From Allolobophora icterica (lineage: Eukaryota > Annelida > Clitellata > Crassiclitellata > Lumbricidae), in NCBI GenBank assembly GCA_963556255.1, contig OY744613.1, positions 41,640,633 through 41,704,632 of the forward strand: a DNA stretch of 64,000 nucleotides, written 5' to 3'. How positions within the stretch are numbered: the stretch's first letter is position 1; every line of letters begins with the position of its first letter. The notes beneath the pieces are model-generated. The model ran no database searches, was not told the DNA's origin, and saw only the letters and a program-made list of their open reading frames with translations. The position numbers and the translations under genes are program-made. Positions 44,481 through 57,419 of this stretch are shown here, piece after piece.

Positions 44481-46200
44481 AACAATGATAGGTTGGGAAG
44501 TACCGATCATTGTAATCTACGCTTTCGCTGTTCTCATTGATTTAATTGTTATTATCAATCGGCAGATATCTGTTACTAAATCTATTGCGTTTTGCACGAT
44601 GATTGCTTATATGAAAAATGCAACGTTAATATGCCATAGCAATGAGAACTTAGATTAAGCGCAAATAGGTCATGTTGAAATAAAGGATAATCATGTCGGC
44701 GTGCAGAAAGGTTTTCCAATAACTGCAGCTTTCACTTTCGAAATCGGGGTCGATATGCATCGTAGTCTAATTATATAATCGCAACAATACCAATGCTGTA
44801 AATACGTTTCCAGTGCACACTGAATCAGTCTTCTCATCGCGACTTACATTTTAGACATTCGCTTTTAGAAACTCGATTAAATTAAATGCATTTTACCTTT
44901 AGATGACTTCAAGATTTGCCTTGGTTACGTGACAGGCTGAAAATGGCGACGTTGGATCGGCCTACGAAAACATTCATAGACTGGTTCAGTGTTCTTTCGT
45001 GTTTAGGTTTTATGTAGCTCTATTCCCTCAAAGTGGCCCATTGGACTTGTTTCGTATCAGCGGATTACGAATTTTGACTGTGGTTTCATTGGAAACCAAT
45101 GGTGTCTATAGTGCATTTGTCGTTACGACAACAGAATAGGACATAGTAGGCCTATAACAATATTAAAAATGATTATGAATAGATAGGATTGAATCAGAGG
45201 TGGAAAAAGTTTTTTTTTTTGGTTTTTGGTTTTTTTGGTTTTTTTAAAAAACCCAAAAAAACCAGAAAACTTTGGTTTTTTGGTTTTTTAAAAAAAATAT
45301 TTTTTTAATCTTTTTAGAAGTTATTTCAATAACATTGATTTATAAGTGAACCCTTCTTATAATGATATATCGTCTTTGTTGATGTCGTCATAATACGGTC
45401 TACTCTACGTGAATAATAGTAATTTCAACCATTTCATGTTTTCATAATACTGAATTCAATTTAATATAATTTCCTTTCATTGTCAACTTTTAGAAAGTGA
45501 AAAATAACTGCTGTAGAATAGAATAGAGGGAGGTAAGTTAACCATGATAGCTTGTAGGCCTACATTTTTGAATATATGCACTCACTGATGGTGCTACTAG
45601 TGTTCATTTTGAGCCAAGCGATGATGAATCTGAACAGTCTGAGATTGATGCAGATACACGTGATTAACTTGAACAGTTTCAAAATTTCATCCTTCAGACA
45701 AAAACCCGGAACTATAACTTTAATTTTGATTACTTTAACTAATAAAAGTCTACTGTCAATAATTTTATGTTTATCAATCCGAACATCTTAAAACCAAAAA
45801 AAACAAAAAACCATAAAAAACCACAAAAAACCCAAAAAACAACTTTTCATTTTGAATTTTTTTTGGTTTTTTCCACCCCTGGATTGAATGAAAGAATGAA
45901 ATTGATCAGAAATTATCAGATTAGAATAGAATATTTAAGATCATATTGTATCAGGTTAAATTAGATTAGGGTAGAGTAACATCCTGATAAATAGGAAAAT
46001 ATGGAAAGATGTAATTAGAATCAGAGTTAGGGCCTATCTATAGATGGAAGGAGAAATGGAGGACAGAGAAAAGAAGTGTTGTCAACGCTGAACAACAGAA
46101 TTGTCATTTTTTCAAACAAATGAGCTTGTTTTCTATGCATGATACGCTAGATGGCGATAACTATCTAAAGCAATGGAAAATGGACAGAATCACAGGCATT
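44481..46200. other. Shared 5' flank of the TRIM unit (D version)
   Basis: Parallels the flanks of B, C and E; contains CAGGCTGAAAATGGCGAC near 44934 and a MITE at 45195-45881. No gene seen. Confidence 0.6.
45195..45881. mobile_element. hAT-type MITE, poly-GGTTTTTT arms
   Basis: Ends CAGAGGTGGAAAAAG and, reversed, CAGGGGTGGAAAAAA with the perfect 8-bp duplication gattgaat (45187-45194 and 45882-45889). Unit B (about 13840-13850) has one gattgaa at the empty site. The arms are long runs of GGTTTTTT/AAAAAACC that can fold together. Interior frames are short and unconvincing. Confidence 0.88.
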
Positions 46201-46269
46201 ATAGACTGAATAGTTGACAGAATCACAGGCATTATAGAGCGAATAGTTGCAAATCATTTAACTATTTAT

Positions 46270-47390
46270 CTTAATACAAATGTTTACTCTCTACCCTCCA
46301 GTCAGGTTTTCGGAAGAACCGTTCTACCGAGACCCTACTGGTTCGCCTCATGTCTGATTAATATGGCGCCATAGCTAGAGGTCAGGTTACTCTTTTGACC
46401 CTTTTGACGTTAGCTCTGCATTTGACACAGTTGACCACACCATCCTTCTCCAGTGCCTTTCGGTCTCATTTGGAGTGGTTGGCAAACCATTAGACTGGCT
46501 CTGCTCTTTTCTTACTGGTCGCTCTAACTGTGTCGTGACTTCTTCTTCTAGATCCTCCTGGCTGGGTTCCTGCTCTGTTTGGTGTTCCCCAGAGGTCTGT
46601 GCTTGGCCCATTGCTCTACATTCTGTTCACTTCTGATATCAGTTCCCTGTTGCGGTCTTTTGGACTACTGCATTATCTCTATGCTGATGACTTACAAGCA
46701 TATATTCATTGCTATTCATTGCCGTCCTACAGAGTCAGCTGCTTCTGTTGGTCTCATGTGCCATGACATTGACGCCCTTTCTGGATGGATAGCTTCTAAT
46801 CAGTAACTGCTGAATCCATCTAAAACTCAGTTTATTTAGCTTGGTGGTCTCAGACAGCTGGCAAAGGTTGACCTGCACTTGTTAGCAGAGGCCTTCCCAT
46901 GTCTCCTTTTCGCTCACTATCCGGGATCTGGGGGTGACAATTGACCAAGAGCTTACTTTTTCTCAGCATGATAACTTGGTCACTCACCCGGAGTTGCTAC
47001 TATCAGCTTCGACAGTTGCGTGTTGTAATACGGTGCCTTTCTTATGACGCGGCGGTAATCCTTGTTCGCGCTTTTATCTCCAGTAGAGTTGACTATTGCT
47101 GCTCTGTTCTCACTGGACATCCATTGGCTCTAATTGGCCGACTTGGCCGGGTCCTTCGCTCTGCCGCTCAACTCATTGCCCATATTCCAAAATATGCACC
47201 AGTTTCAGGTTATATGCGCGATGTCCTGCATTGGCTTCCTGCCTCGCAGCGCATCTCCTATAGGATTCCTTCCCTTGTTTGGCGGTCTCTCTCTGGTGAA
47301 GCTCCGTCTTACCTATCTGATCTCTGCTGTCCGCTCTCTGGCCTAATGAGTAGATATCATGAAGGCGGGGGGGGGCTATATAAATCCTCG
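46270..47390 (+). pseudogene. Degenerate LINE reverse transcriptase
   Basis: The plus strand, in several frames with stops, reads a reverse transcriptase: GVPQRSVLGPLLYILFTSDI, HYLYADDLQAYIH (YADD catalytic motif), then VIRCLSYDAAVILVRAFISS, RVDYCCSVLTGHP, DVLHWLPASQRISYRI. This order is that of CR1/Jockey-like LINEs. Several frameshifts make it dead. Its 3' end (GCTATATAAATCCTCGCAA) joins unit E, as the matching 3' end joins unit C at about 17050. Confidence 0.82.
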
Positions 47391-48058
47391 CAATGACAAA
47401 TAGAATTACCTTGAATGTCAAGGTTATTTGCGCTGATAAACAGACCAGTTATATAATAGATCACAGAAAGTGACAGAATAGCTGGCATCGTTCCTCGGAT
47501 TCCTTGTGGCACAAACCCTAATCTAGAGATCACCTTTCTAAGACTTATGGCTGTGAAAATAATTATATATGGACACTTGTAGAATCACGATGAATGACGT
47601 CATTTCGCGGGTTCCGTAAGAAAAAAATAGCCAAAGGGTGTCAGAATTACTTTTCACAAAAATCCTAACTTCATTAGACTAAGAACAATACTTCAAGATA
47701 AATCATTGACTCAATGCAATTTCAACTATGTCGTCATAATTAAGAATCGGAAATGCCTGGTAATGGAATTCTATTACTCAAGAGAAAGGACTTTTGGATC
47801 AGTTAATATTATAATCTAATGCTCAATTTGGTCACATTTTGAAAACAGAAACACACAATTTAAAATTCACATTAATAGTTGACTTATCATGGAAGTGATT
47901 AAAAATTTATACTTAGCCATTATTCTACGAATTCGTTAGTTTTGTTACATAGCACTTAGACTATCATAATAGGCCTACTTATTATTCTACTGAAGGTCTA
48001 TTTTTATTATGCTGAAAACGATGTACAACATTCTGTAACCTGTGGCAAACTCGGCCTA
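47391..48058. other. 3' flank of TRIM E
   Basis: Parallels 17660-18555 of unit C and the start of the window but without the MITE insertions, so it serves as the empty-site reference. Minus-strand AATAAA at 48003-48008 lies about 50 nt past the TRIM E stop. TAGGCCTA at 47970 is absent from B and D. Confidence 0.6.
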
Positions 48059-48897
48059 CTATATCTGATAAACCCCGACTTCTTTTAACTTTCCCACAAG
48101 TAATTGTTTCTTGCGTTCATCGAAATGCAATGGAAGTCGCCAATAAGGCAAGCGCTCTTTATGTGATAAAAGAATTTGTTTCCACTCGAGTGAACCTAGG
48201 TCGAACATAACCACACTGAATTCACAGTTATCCCCATGAGCCACAAACAGTCGATCGCTCTCTGAATCCAACATCAAATAAAAAGGATTTTTCATGAACT
48301 CTTGATGCTTTTCTGTTGACTGAAATTGGCGAAGTATTTGACCTTCGCTACTCAATTTACTGATAACCCAAGATCCTCTCCTTGAATCATCCGACTTGTG
48401 AATAACGATGAATTGTCCATTGGATTCCTGTATGATATGGCGTGGTCTGATTATTTCGCGGATCATTGAAATACTTTGAATGATCTCGGCATTGGATCCG
48501 TAGATTTCCAGTTGGCACACCCCCTTATCATCTCTCAATAGCAAAAGATGTCCATCATTCGCCAATGACAGAGCGAATAAGCTACAAGGGGATGAGCCTA
48601 CGATGGGCAACCATTCAGTCACTCCACAGTCGTCAGCCGTTAGCTTCCAGATGCATCTCTTCTCCCAGTCATAGATGTACAGACATTTTAACTTGTCACT
48701 TGCTACAACATGTTGGCAACGTAAAATCTTTCCTAACTCGATTTCCTTGTAACGCTGAAATGGACTTCGGTCCTCAAAGATGCATAATATCAAAGTTTCA
48801 CTAGCAGATTCGCGCAGAACATAGATCTTATCGCCCAGTTTAGTCATGGCTTGAACATTACTCGTACATTGCAGACGATCGATGATGTCAGCGGAAA
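48059..48897 (-). CDS. TRIM copy E, C-terminal NHL-like propeller exon
   Basis: Last exon of the gene starting at 51608. The acceptor (TTGTTTTTCAG) is at 48898; splicing gives SLE-VSADIIDRLQC and an open 644-residue protein. It is slightly longer than the others because of extra residues around GSSPCSLFALSLAND. The blade motifs LKCLYIYDWEKRCIWKL, CGVTEWLPIVG, LLLLRDDKGVCQLEIYGS and HIIQESNGQFIVIHKSD are present. Confidence 0.86.
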
Positions 48898-49841
48898 CTG
48901 AAAAACAATCAAAGATAGAACCTGTTATAATAGCTTACTTAAATCATTAAACCGTTCAAACTGTGGGAGAAGAATCCCAAGTAAGTATGCAAAAATAACT
49001 AGAAAGAAGGAAAATAATTGTGTAAGGGCTGTGATTCAGACTTGATAAGCACGCGATGATATGCAAAGACTATCATCTGAAAACTATCTACCACGACAAG
49101 CGCTTATTCGTCTCCTTAGATAACATATCGGGATTTTTTGAGTTTATGCAGTTATATTATACATCTTGTCTGTTCTTTTAGATTGTTCTTTTAGGCTGTC
49201 ATGCAATAATTGGTTTAATAGTTCTTAATAAGCTAATGTTTAGGATAAAAGTGGATTCGTGAAATTAATTACGCAACTGAACATCACTTTAGACGTCTGT
49301 TATATTTTGTAATTTTTTATGTGAAACAAAAAAACAGATAGGCTATGTCGCCATTTAACCATCATGATTTAACCTAAATAGTACAGGTAAAAAAGTGATT
49401 GAATTTTTATTTTCTGGAACAGTGATCAAATATTGCAAACCTGGTTGTTCTTTTGTCGTCTTTAGCGTTGCAAGCGACTTATGTTGCTCTACAACATAAG
49501 TGGTAAAAGTGATTTTAAACCGATTAAACTAAGTTGATCCAAAGTCAACAAAAGCAATGCTGACATCGAACGAAGTTTTTTATTCGATTACTCTGAAAGT
49601 GGTAGGTGTGGACTAAACCGTTGTCATAACACTGCCAGTATGCCAAAATAAACACCACAGGATCCATATCCATATTCCCATACAGAGCTCAAATGGGTCC
49701 AACCCAGTGTCCATGGAAATGGGGGTAGGAAATATAATATTTATGCCGATGTTTATAAACAAATTCGACGCAGAAATATGACGCGAAGTTGACACATAAA
49801 GCAGTAAGTATACTATTTAATTAATAAGTACACTGCTTAGT

Positions 49842-50135
49842 TGGGGTGCTCGCTAGTGTATTGGTTAGCGTGCAGGACTATCATCGAGAGGTCGGGGGTT
49901 CAAATCCCCACCAGGGCATAAAATTTCCTTCGAGATTTCGGCTCCATCTGCATCCCTAGAGCATTCAGCTATAATAAGTACACTGACCGTACACTGTCGG
50001 TGGGAAGATGAGTCGGCGAGGGAGAGGACTGGCCACCCGCATTCATATGACGAGGTTAAGAAAATGAAGTTGCTAATATTTAATACATATGGCTGCATCA
50101 GGGCTACCTTAAAGGACTGCTCTTCTCCTCTTCTT
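49842..50135 (+). mobile_element. tRNA-derived SINE in intron of TRIM E
   Basis: A box TAGTGTATTGG and B box GGGTTCAAATCCCC with the same body as in B and D. The flanks are shared, so this is the same ancestral insertion. Confidence 0.75.
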
Positions 50136-50512
50136 AGTTAACACCAACTAAGCAGCAAATGCATTTCTGATTTTTTAAATCAACATTGATTGTTATAGTA
50201 AATTGGAGTTTTGGTTTTAATTCTTCGAAATGAAATTCTGGCAGAAGTAGAGTACGGTAAAAACAATTGTGAGCAACAAGGGATGGTAATGATAAAATCA
50301 GAGGAGCGTGAGTAGGCCTAATAAGCTTGAAATTAGATGTAATATTTCAAATTTAGCTACGTTAAAGGTTAACTTGTAGGAGAGTTCTTACTGAACTTGC
50401 GTTAGTCCGTGAATATGCATGTAAGTGATCATTCCAATGCTTCAACAGAACAAAGAAATCAGTAATGCATGATGGCAATTATAATAAGTGACTGTAAGCT
50501 TATAAATTATAC

Positions 50513-51608
50513 CTTCCAGGCTGCCGACAATATTCTCCACTTTCAGGATATCTTCTATTGCGGATGTTTTAAAAGAAACATGAACGGCAGAAGCACCTTG
50601 CTGAATGTGCGTTGTTTTAGCTTCCTGCAATTCATTAGCTCTAGCACGCAAATCACTGACAGAGCGACAGATGTCGGTAGGAGTTCCCTTGGATTTTATT
50701 TCACTGCAGTACGTATTGAAGCTGTTAACTATTGCAAGATATCTTTCGATTTCCTCCTTTTTAGTTTCATTTTCTTTTATTCGTGTTGACTTTCTCTGAG
50801 TCAATTCATCCAGTAGAACATTTACATGCTTGTCGATAAGTTCCTTAAGTTCGTTTGCTCTATCTTTTATCGCAGTTTCTGCGATTTCTGATTCATGCAA
50901 GAACTTTCTTTTCTCCTCTTCCAACTTGAATTCCCTTGCCAATAGTTCTTTTGAACCTTCAACTAATTTGGCTAGGAAGATACCAATCTCGTCCATAAAA
51001 CCATCCGCTACTTTGTTTACATCGGAACATTTGTGCAATTGATGACTCTCTGCGAAGCACATCATACAAATCACATTCTTGCAATCAGCGCAGTACATCT
51101 TTGGCTCTTCCTTATCATGCTTGGTGCAGTAGGTAGCTACGATCGTCTTCACCAATTCATCCTTAAGCTGGCTTCCGAAAGCTACAATCTGATGATCTCT
51201 GCTCAACTTCTGGTGCTTGTGTTGTACAGAACAAATCTCACACATGTTTTCTCGGCATTCAACGCAGTATTTGGAAGCATCATGTACTTCTGTATCAGCA
51301 TCATCATCTTTATTTTTTAAACACACGTCACATGACACCGTGGTCTTAATTGGTTTGGATATCTTCGCTATTTCCATCAATCTCTCCATGAAGAAGTTTT
51401 TCTGAAGACCACGAAGTCCATCTGGTGGTATGGTGAATTGTTGCCTACAGATCGGACAAGGCATTGTGTCTCCTGGATTCTTCTCTGATTTGGATCTAGT
51501 TGCTTCGAGACATTTGAGACAAAATGTGTGAATACATGGTAGTATTCTTGGATCCGTAAACATCTCAGCGCAAATGCAGCATTCCGTGATATCGCTTATC
51601 TGTTCCAT
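50513..51608 (-). CDS. TRIM copy E, N-terminal exon: RING, two B-boxes, coiled coil
   Basis: Encodes residues 1-365 of a putative RING E3 ubiquitin ligase. ATG (MEQISDITE) at 51608. RING (CCIC, CIHTFCLKC, CPIC) and B-box 1 (CDVC, CVEC, CEIC) are complete. B-box 2 reads CTKHDKEEPKMYCADCKNVICMMC, keeping its ligands despite substitutions. A coiled coil and the conserved KSKGTPTDICRSV linker follow. The donor G|GTATAA after SLE is phase 1, joined to 48897. A pyrimidine-rich acceptor just upstream of the coding start again suggests a 5' UTR exon elsewhere. Confidence 0.9.
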
Positions 51609-51699
51609 CCCTTGAAAATCCACGGGCTGGCACTTACTGCTGCAATGAAAAAAATTATTTTACAAGTCAAGTACCGTATGTAAATTTAACCTTGTCCTA

Positions 51700-52206
<507 letters not shown>

Positions 52207-52221
52207 GTTATATATGCAGGC

Positions 52222-52440
52222 ATTAAGATGAGAAAAGGTTGATGCGCTACCACAGAGAAAGGTGATGCGAACAAGAGGATGGAGTCGACTCCTTCCTCTT
52301 GTTCCCATCACCTTTGTGGTAGCGCATCAACCTTCTTTTCTCATCTTAATTCCGACTTCTTTTCTCGAGGTATCTCGTACTGGGAGCGCCTCTGAATAGT
52401 CTATGCCGCCAAAGTCGCTTTGTAATTATCACAATACAAT
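52222..52440. repeat. Inverted duplication of the LINE fragment
   Basis: 52222-52284 is the reverse complement of 52287-52352 (LINE sequence TTGTTCCCATCACC...TCATCTTAATT), centred on GGAGTCGACTCC. The right arm continues as the normal LINE 3' end with an AATAC tail near 52430. Confidence 0.85.
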
Positions 52441-53055
52441 ACAAAAATGATAGGTTGGGAATTAACGGATCGTTGTTATCTACGTTTTGGCGGATGTCAT
52501 TGATTTAATTGTTATTATCAGCTAGCAGATATCTGTTACTAAATCTATTGCGTTTTGAACGATGATTGTATATGTTAAAAATGCAGCGTTAATATGCAAT
52601 AGCAATGAGAACTTAGAGTAAACGCACACAGGTGATGTTGAGATAAAGGATATGTCGGCGTGTAGAAAGGTTTTCCAATAACTGCAGCTTTCACTTTCGA
52701 AATCGGGGTCGATGTGCATCGTACTCTAATTATAGGCCTATAATCGCAACAATACCAATGCTGTAAATACGTTTCCAGTGCAGACTAAAACAGTCTTCTC
52801 ATCGTGACTTACATTATAGACATTCGCTTTTAGAAAATCGATGAAATTAAAATGCATTTTACCTTTAAATGGCTTCAAGATTTACCTCGTTGACGTGACA
52901 GGCTGAAAATGGCGACTTGGGTTCGGCCTACTAAAGCATTCATAGACTGGTTCAGTATTCTCAGGTGCTTAGGTTTTATGTAGGCCTAGCTCTATTCTCT
53001 CCAGGTAGCCTATTGGATATCCCGTGGACTTGATTCTTATCAGCGGATTACGATT

Positions 53056-53143
53056 AATAACTGCGGTTTCATTGGAAACCAACGGTGTCTTTAGGCCCTA
53101 TAGATTATAGGCACCGTTGGTTTCCAATGAAACCGCAGTTATT
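53056..53143. repeat. Perfect 32-bp inverted repeat
   Basis: 53056-53087 returns exactly reversed at 53112-53143, around a 24-bp loop containing TTTAGGCCCTATAG. Units B, C and D have a single arm here, so the second arm is a unit-E event. Confidence 0.9.
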
Positions 53144-53304
53144 AGTGCATTTGGTTTACGACAACAGTAAAGAATATAATAGATCCGAAAAAGAACATAA
53201 TAGAACATGCATAATATTGGAAATGATTGTGATTAGATTGGATTGAAATGATTTTGATTGAGTTGGGTCGTTTCAAGTCTAATCAGAATGTGTTTCGTTG
53301 GTTG

Positions 53305-53312
53305 TAGGCCTA
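53305..53312. other. TAGGCCTA footprint-like insertion
   Basis: Unit E reads ggttgTAGGCCTActgtta; B (about 14184) and C (about 25737) read ggttgtactgtta. Confidence 0.85.
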
Positions 53313-53751
53313 CTGTTAAGAATAAAATGGACCAAAAAGATCAGATAGAATAGATCGTATTGTGTCAGGTTAAATTAGACTAGGTTAGAGTAACATTCTG
53401 CTTAATGGGAAAAGATGGGAAGATGTAATGAGAAACAGAGAGATGGATGGAAGGAGAAACGGAGGACAGAAAAGAAGTGTAGCCATCGCTGTGCAACATA
53501 ATTGACATTTTCAAATGAACGCGCTTATATTCTATGCACGAAACGATAGGTGGCGATAACTATCTAAGCATTGGATAATGGACAAAATGACAGGCGTTAT
53601 ACTGGACTTGAAGTACATCTTGGCGAAGGTTAAAATCCGATGAACAACTAGTGGGTGTGATGGCTCAACTGCTAAATGACAGTTTCCTGAGTTCCCTGAA
53701 ATAAGACCCTTCACCTGAGGCAGCACAAGGCATGGCAATAATTACATGAGC

Positions 53752-53912
53752 GAATCGCGGGGGGGGTACCCGAATCGCCGAATCCCGATTCGCCGAAAGA
53801 ACTTAAACGGCAAAATCCGCCGAATCGCCGAAAGCAGTTTTCTACAGAGCGTGCGATTTGCCGAAGACCGCTGCCGACTCGAATCGCCGAATCGCCGAAT
53901 TGTACAGGTGTT
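53752..53912. repeat. CGAATCGCC repeat block, relative of the foldback MITE at 59903
   Basis: Repeated CCGAATCGCCGAA words plus a segment (GCCGAAAGCAGTTTTCTACA) similar to 59955-59980. It starts where units B and C continue differently after GCGAATCGCGG, so it is an insertion. No clear opposite arm, so it is probably one half of such an element. Confidence 0.6.
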
Positions 53913-54031
53913 GTTTTATGCAGATCTTGTTTTATATAGGCCTATGACTTCACTGTATGACTTTGGGGCTTTATAGTCTAGGCTGCGTGAAACCAGTTGT
54001 CACTACTTTAAGAATACTGCACTGTTTATAC

Positions 54032-54349
54032 CAGCGGTTCTCAACCTGTGGTCCGCGGACCACTGGTGGTCCGCGGCCATCTGTCTGGTGGTCCGCGAGC
54101 AAGGCCTACAATTTATATTTTTACAATTTAAAACATGCAAACAGACAAATTTTGTAAATTTTGTAAATTTTTGTTTTATTTCCATCGCCAGAATCGGTTA
54201 GATAGAAGCAGGAAACTAATAATACACGGATTTATGGCAAAAAATTTCTTTTGTATTAATTGTTTTTTGGCACAATTTTTAGTGGTGGTCCGCGACCGAG
54301 ACACAAATTTTTAAGTGGTCCTTGAATCTCAAAAGGTTGAGAACCGCTG
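54032..54349. mobile_element. hAT (Charlie-like) MITE
   Basis: Ends CAGCGGTTCTCAACCTGTGG and, reversed, CAGCGGTTCTCAACCTTTTG, flanked by the perfect 8-bp duplication gtttatac (54024-54031 and 54350-54357). The CAGNGGTTCTCAA terminus is the hAT-Charlie type. Subterminal GGTGGTCCGCG words recur at both ends. Non-coding. Confidence 0.93.
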
Positions 54350-54429
54350 GTTTATACTATTGTTTAATTAAAATAGCGAGTAGTCCGATTTTACATTTTT
54401 TTTAGTAAGGAATAGCATGATTTTGTGAT

Positions 54430-54576
54430 TTTTTTGGTATTTGTCTCGGTTTTGGTCTTGAGTTTCAAAGTCTTGGTCTTGGTCTTGGTCTTGAGGTTCA
54501 AGGTCTTGGTCTTGGTCTTGGTCTTGAGGTTCAAGGTCTTGGTCTTGGTCTTGAGGTTCAAAGTCTTGGTCTTGGT
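54430..54576. repeat. GGTCTTG minisatellite, left part
   Basis: Tandem CTTGGTCTTGAGGTTCAAAG words, continuing at 60690-60960 on the far side of the hAT insertion and related to 26450-26590. Confidence 0.85.
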
Positions 54577-54807
54577 CAGTGCCGGATTAACTTTTTAGAG
54601 GCCTTGCGCAAACAATGCAACAAAACTAAAGTAGGCCCTCTATCGGATCTATCCAATCAAATTATCAAAAAAAATGGGAAAAAAATTAATTATATAGAAA
54701 AACATACTTTAATAATTTATGAACACAAAATGAAGCTGTGATAGGATCATAGGAGATTTTTTAATTTTACTTGTTACAGTTCAACTGTTCAAAAATGTTC
54801 GTCGAGT

Positions 54808-55367
54808 TTAAAAGTCTTTCCTTCGCGCTTTTAAAGTAGAGAAAGAATCAATGATATCTTGAAAGTCAAGATCTGTCAAGATTTCCGACTCAATGTTCAA
54901 AAGAGTTAAATTTGCCAATCTGTCCTGGCCCATTGTTGACCTCAAAGATGATTTTATGCGTTTTAAATGACTGAATGATCTTTCTCCACTGCAGTTACTT
55001 ACAGGCAAAGTTAAGAAAATAGCCTACGTAGTGCAATACAAACATTTGGAAAGCCGTCTTTCAGATTATAGCGGTACATTATATTCAGCATCGTTTGTGG
55101 AGTAACTGCTGTACCTGTTTCTGTCGATGGAAGTTGTTTTAAAAAAGAGCGCCATTGTATCCATTCGTTGAAAAGTTCGTTATTTACATCAGCTGTATAA
55201 AATTCTACAAATGAATTTATTGACTCTGTTGTTTCAGTGCGGTTGCTATCATCACGATATAAAAACGAACAACGTCGATCAATTTCTGAATAGGCTTGTA
55301 TTCTTTGGCTCAAATCAGCGACGACGCATAAATTGATTACGTCATACGTCATCATTACAGTACACAA
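54808..55367 (-). pseudogene. hAT transposase C-terminal fragment
   Basis: The 3' part reads LPVSNCSGERSFSHLKRIKS and LANLTLLNIES, the hAT C-terminal dimerisation motif (SxxxERxFS...K...R), after a frame break near 55011. The upstream 118-codon frame (MMTYDVINL... to PNVCIALRRLFS) has the usual preceding segment. The N-terminal catalytic part is missing, replaced by the P-like element starting at 55401. Confidence 0.85.
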
Positions 55368-55439
55368 TTAATTAGTACGTCATCATTGTAGTAGTAGTAC
55401 CAAAGATCTTAGAGTCGTAGACTAAGATATGACACTTCC

Positions 55440-56053
55440 TATCTCCGCTGTGTATTCGGCTTGTGTGGTGGTCAAAGTACGCAAACCGTGGCGCCGCGTA
55501 GTGAATGGTGTGATCACTTCTTAGCAACGATCGAGAGGCGCGGCATATTCCTACATATAGGCCTACGACAAATCCTGGATAATTGTTTGCTGCCGTAAAC
55601 TAACTTGTATTTAAACAATACATTAAAGATAATAAAAGAAAATTATATTTTAACGTATTTTATTATAAGTCTTTATAAGTTTTATGCTTAGAACGCGTGC
55701 TACTTTTCAAGGTAGGCCTACATGTAGCCTACCTCTGATTTGGTTTGGCCTTCTGGAAACCAGACTCGGACCTCTTTTGAACTACTCTCTGGACCCTCCT
55801 CTGATTTGACGTAGCGCCCGTGAATAGGCTGGTGTCTTGCGCTTGTCCTTCGAGTGGCGCTTTAGAAGTTTGGAGATTACGATTACTTCGACAATGCCTT
55901 TTCAGTGGTTGCACCATCCATCGCCAATGGCCTTCCATGAAACCTGAGCATCGTTTCAAATATGGACTTTACAGGCTGTCACAAGCATTAGCGTTGCCAC
56001 GGGGAGGGGGCAAGGGAGCAGCTGCCCCATCCCTGCCCAGGGTAAGAGCTCTT
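55440..56053. other. Transposon interior, no recognised gene
   Basis: Inside the P-like element. Short overlapping frames exist but none resembles a known protein. TAGGCCTA occurs at 55558 and 55713. Confidence 0.5.
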
Positions 56054-56054
56054 G

Positions 56055-56501
56055 GGGGTCGTCCATAAAGGACGTCCGCAAAATATGACCTACTTTGGAC
56101 CCCTCCCTCCCCCTTGTCCGCATTTGACCTTACTCTCCCCCCTCCCACTTTTTTGGACGTCCGCACGCCTAAGCCAATTTTTACTGTCATCATTATTTTT
56201 ACAATTATTCCACAGTTCCTGTGTACGTTTAAGTGGCAGTTTGGGTTTCATATCGCAGGATGTACAGTAATAAAAGCCTCTTTCAAGTCGCAGTAAAGGT
56301 TATACCATGCATGAGTTTTTAGGCAATCACTTCACTGACATTTTTGTCTTTCGGGGAAGGTTGAAACAAGGTGTTGGTTAAAAAAATTATAAAATTTAAA
56401 AGTTTAGATGTGGACGTTCGCACTGGTCATTACCCCCTTGTCCGCATTTCGATTACCCCTCCCTCACCCCCTCATTGCGGACGTCCTTTATGGATGACCC
56501 C
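56055..56501. mobile_element. MITE with GGGGTCGTCCATAAAGG ends
   Basis: Left end GGGGTCGTCCATAAAGGACG and, reversed, right end GGGGTCATCCATAAAGGACG, with TT on both sides as a possible 2-bp duplication. The termini resemble IS4EU/ISL2EU-type DNA transposons (family assigned from memory). The interior repeats CCCCCTTGTCCGCATTT. Non-coding. Confidence 0.75.
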
Positions 56502-56509
56502 TTGGCCTG

Positions 56510-57419
56510 AAATTATGATAAATTAAATCAATGCTTTTATTGTTCACCATAAACATAAAGGTATGAAAATAACAAGTACATGTTACATGCAGTGACAATG
56601 GGAGTACCCAAAGGAACGAACCGTTCCGCTAATAGGGCCCCCTAGTTACAATAAATCATTACAACCAGTAGAGCAGTTCGTTAAGTATCGTGTCCATTAT
56701 TATTTATAGCATCAACAAGACAAAACTGTCCCCATTAACCCAAATTGTCAAGCATTGTGTGCCTAAACAGTGAGTATAATCAAACCGCTTCAGACCAGCC
56801 CTAACATTTTTTAAGATCAATTCAAGCAATAGAATTGTTTCATAAGCAATATAAACACAGTCTGCAGACCTTGTTGAGAATCTCTAACTGCAAAAGCTCA
56901 ATTGCATAACACACTAAACACTTAGGCCTACATTCCTTCTATCATCCTACCCAAAGCATTAACAACAATTAGTTATGGCTGTTGGCCCTACACAAGTTGT
57001 GCTTTCCATAATAAGACAGCACAAAACCATCACCTAACATTTTGACTAGAAATGGTTTACAATTAAGCAAATTAGTACATAACCGGCTCTTAGCCACTTA
57101 ACTAAACTCAATTGACAGGTCACAATATTGGTTGATTTTACAGTTACAAGGCATTCAATATATAAGCTTTAAATTTATTTCTAAACTGGTACAATGATGG
57201 AAGACTTGTTAATTCAAACGGTAAAGTGTTCCAAAACGACAGACCATAAGTTCTAATGCCAAATTGTCTGATCTGATATAAAGTGAATATATTTTTTTAT
57301 TGCAAATAAGGTTCGTTCACAGTTTATATAATTCAAATATACGTAATTAAGAACATTAACATTGAACATGTATGTAACTAAGCAGTATTACACAGTTTCA
57401 CATATGTTTGCAATGTCTA
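56510..57419. other. AT-rich transposon interior, no gene seen
   Basis: About 0.9 kb with no credible frame on either strand, except possibly degraded upstream transposase sequence near its right edge. TAGGCCTA occurs at 56933. Confidence 0.5.

Larger units (their letters stand above)
52441..53750. other. Shared 5' flank of the TRIM unit (E version)
   Basis: Non-coding; parallels 13141-14620 and 24951-26200. It carries three TAGGCCTA sites (52733, 52981, 53305) and a local palindrome at 53056-53143. No gene seen. Confidence 0.6.

Noticed and set aside
45576..45964. Short plus-strand frames in the poly-GGTTTTTT MITE
   Set aside because: They are low-complexity, cross the element end and resemble nothing known.
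55729..56193. Overlapping frames of 74-82 codons on both strands
   Set aside because: They span a MITE boundary and show no conserved domain; not supportable as a gene.
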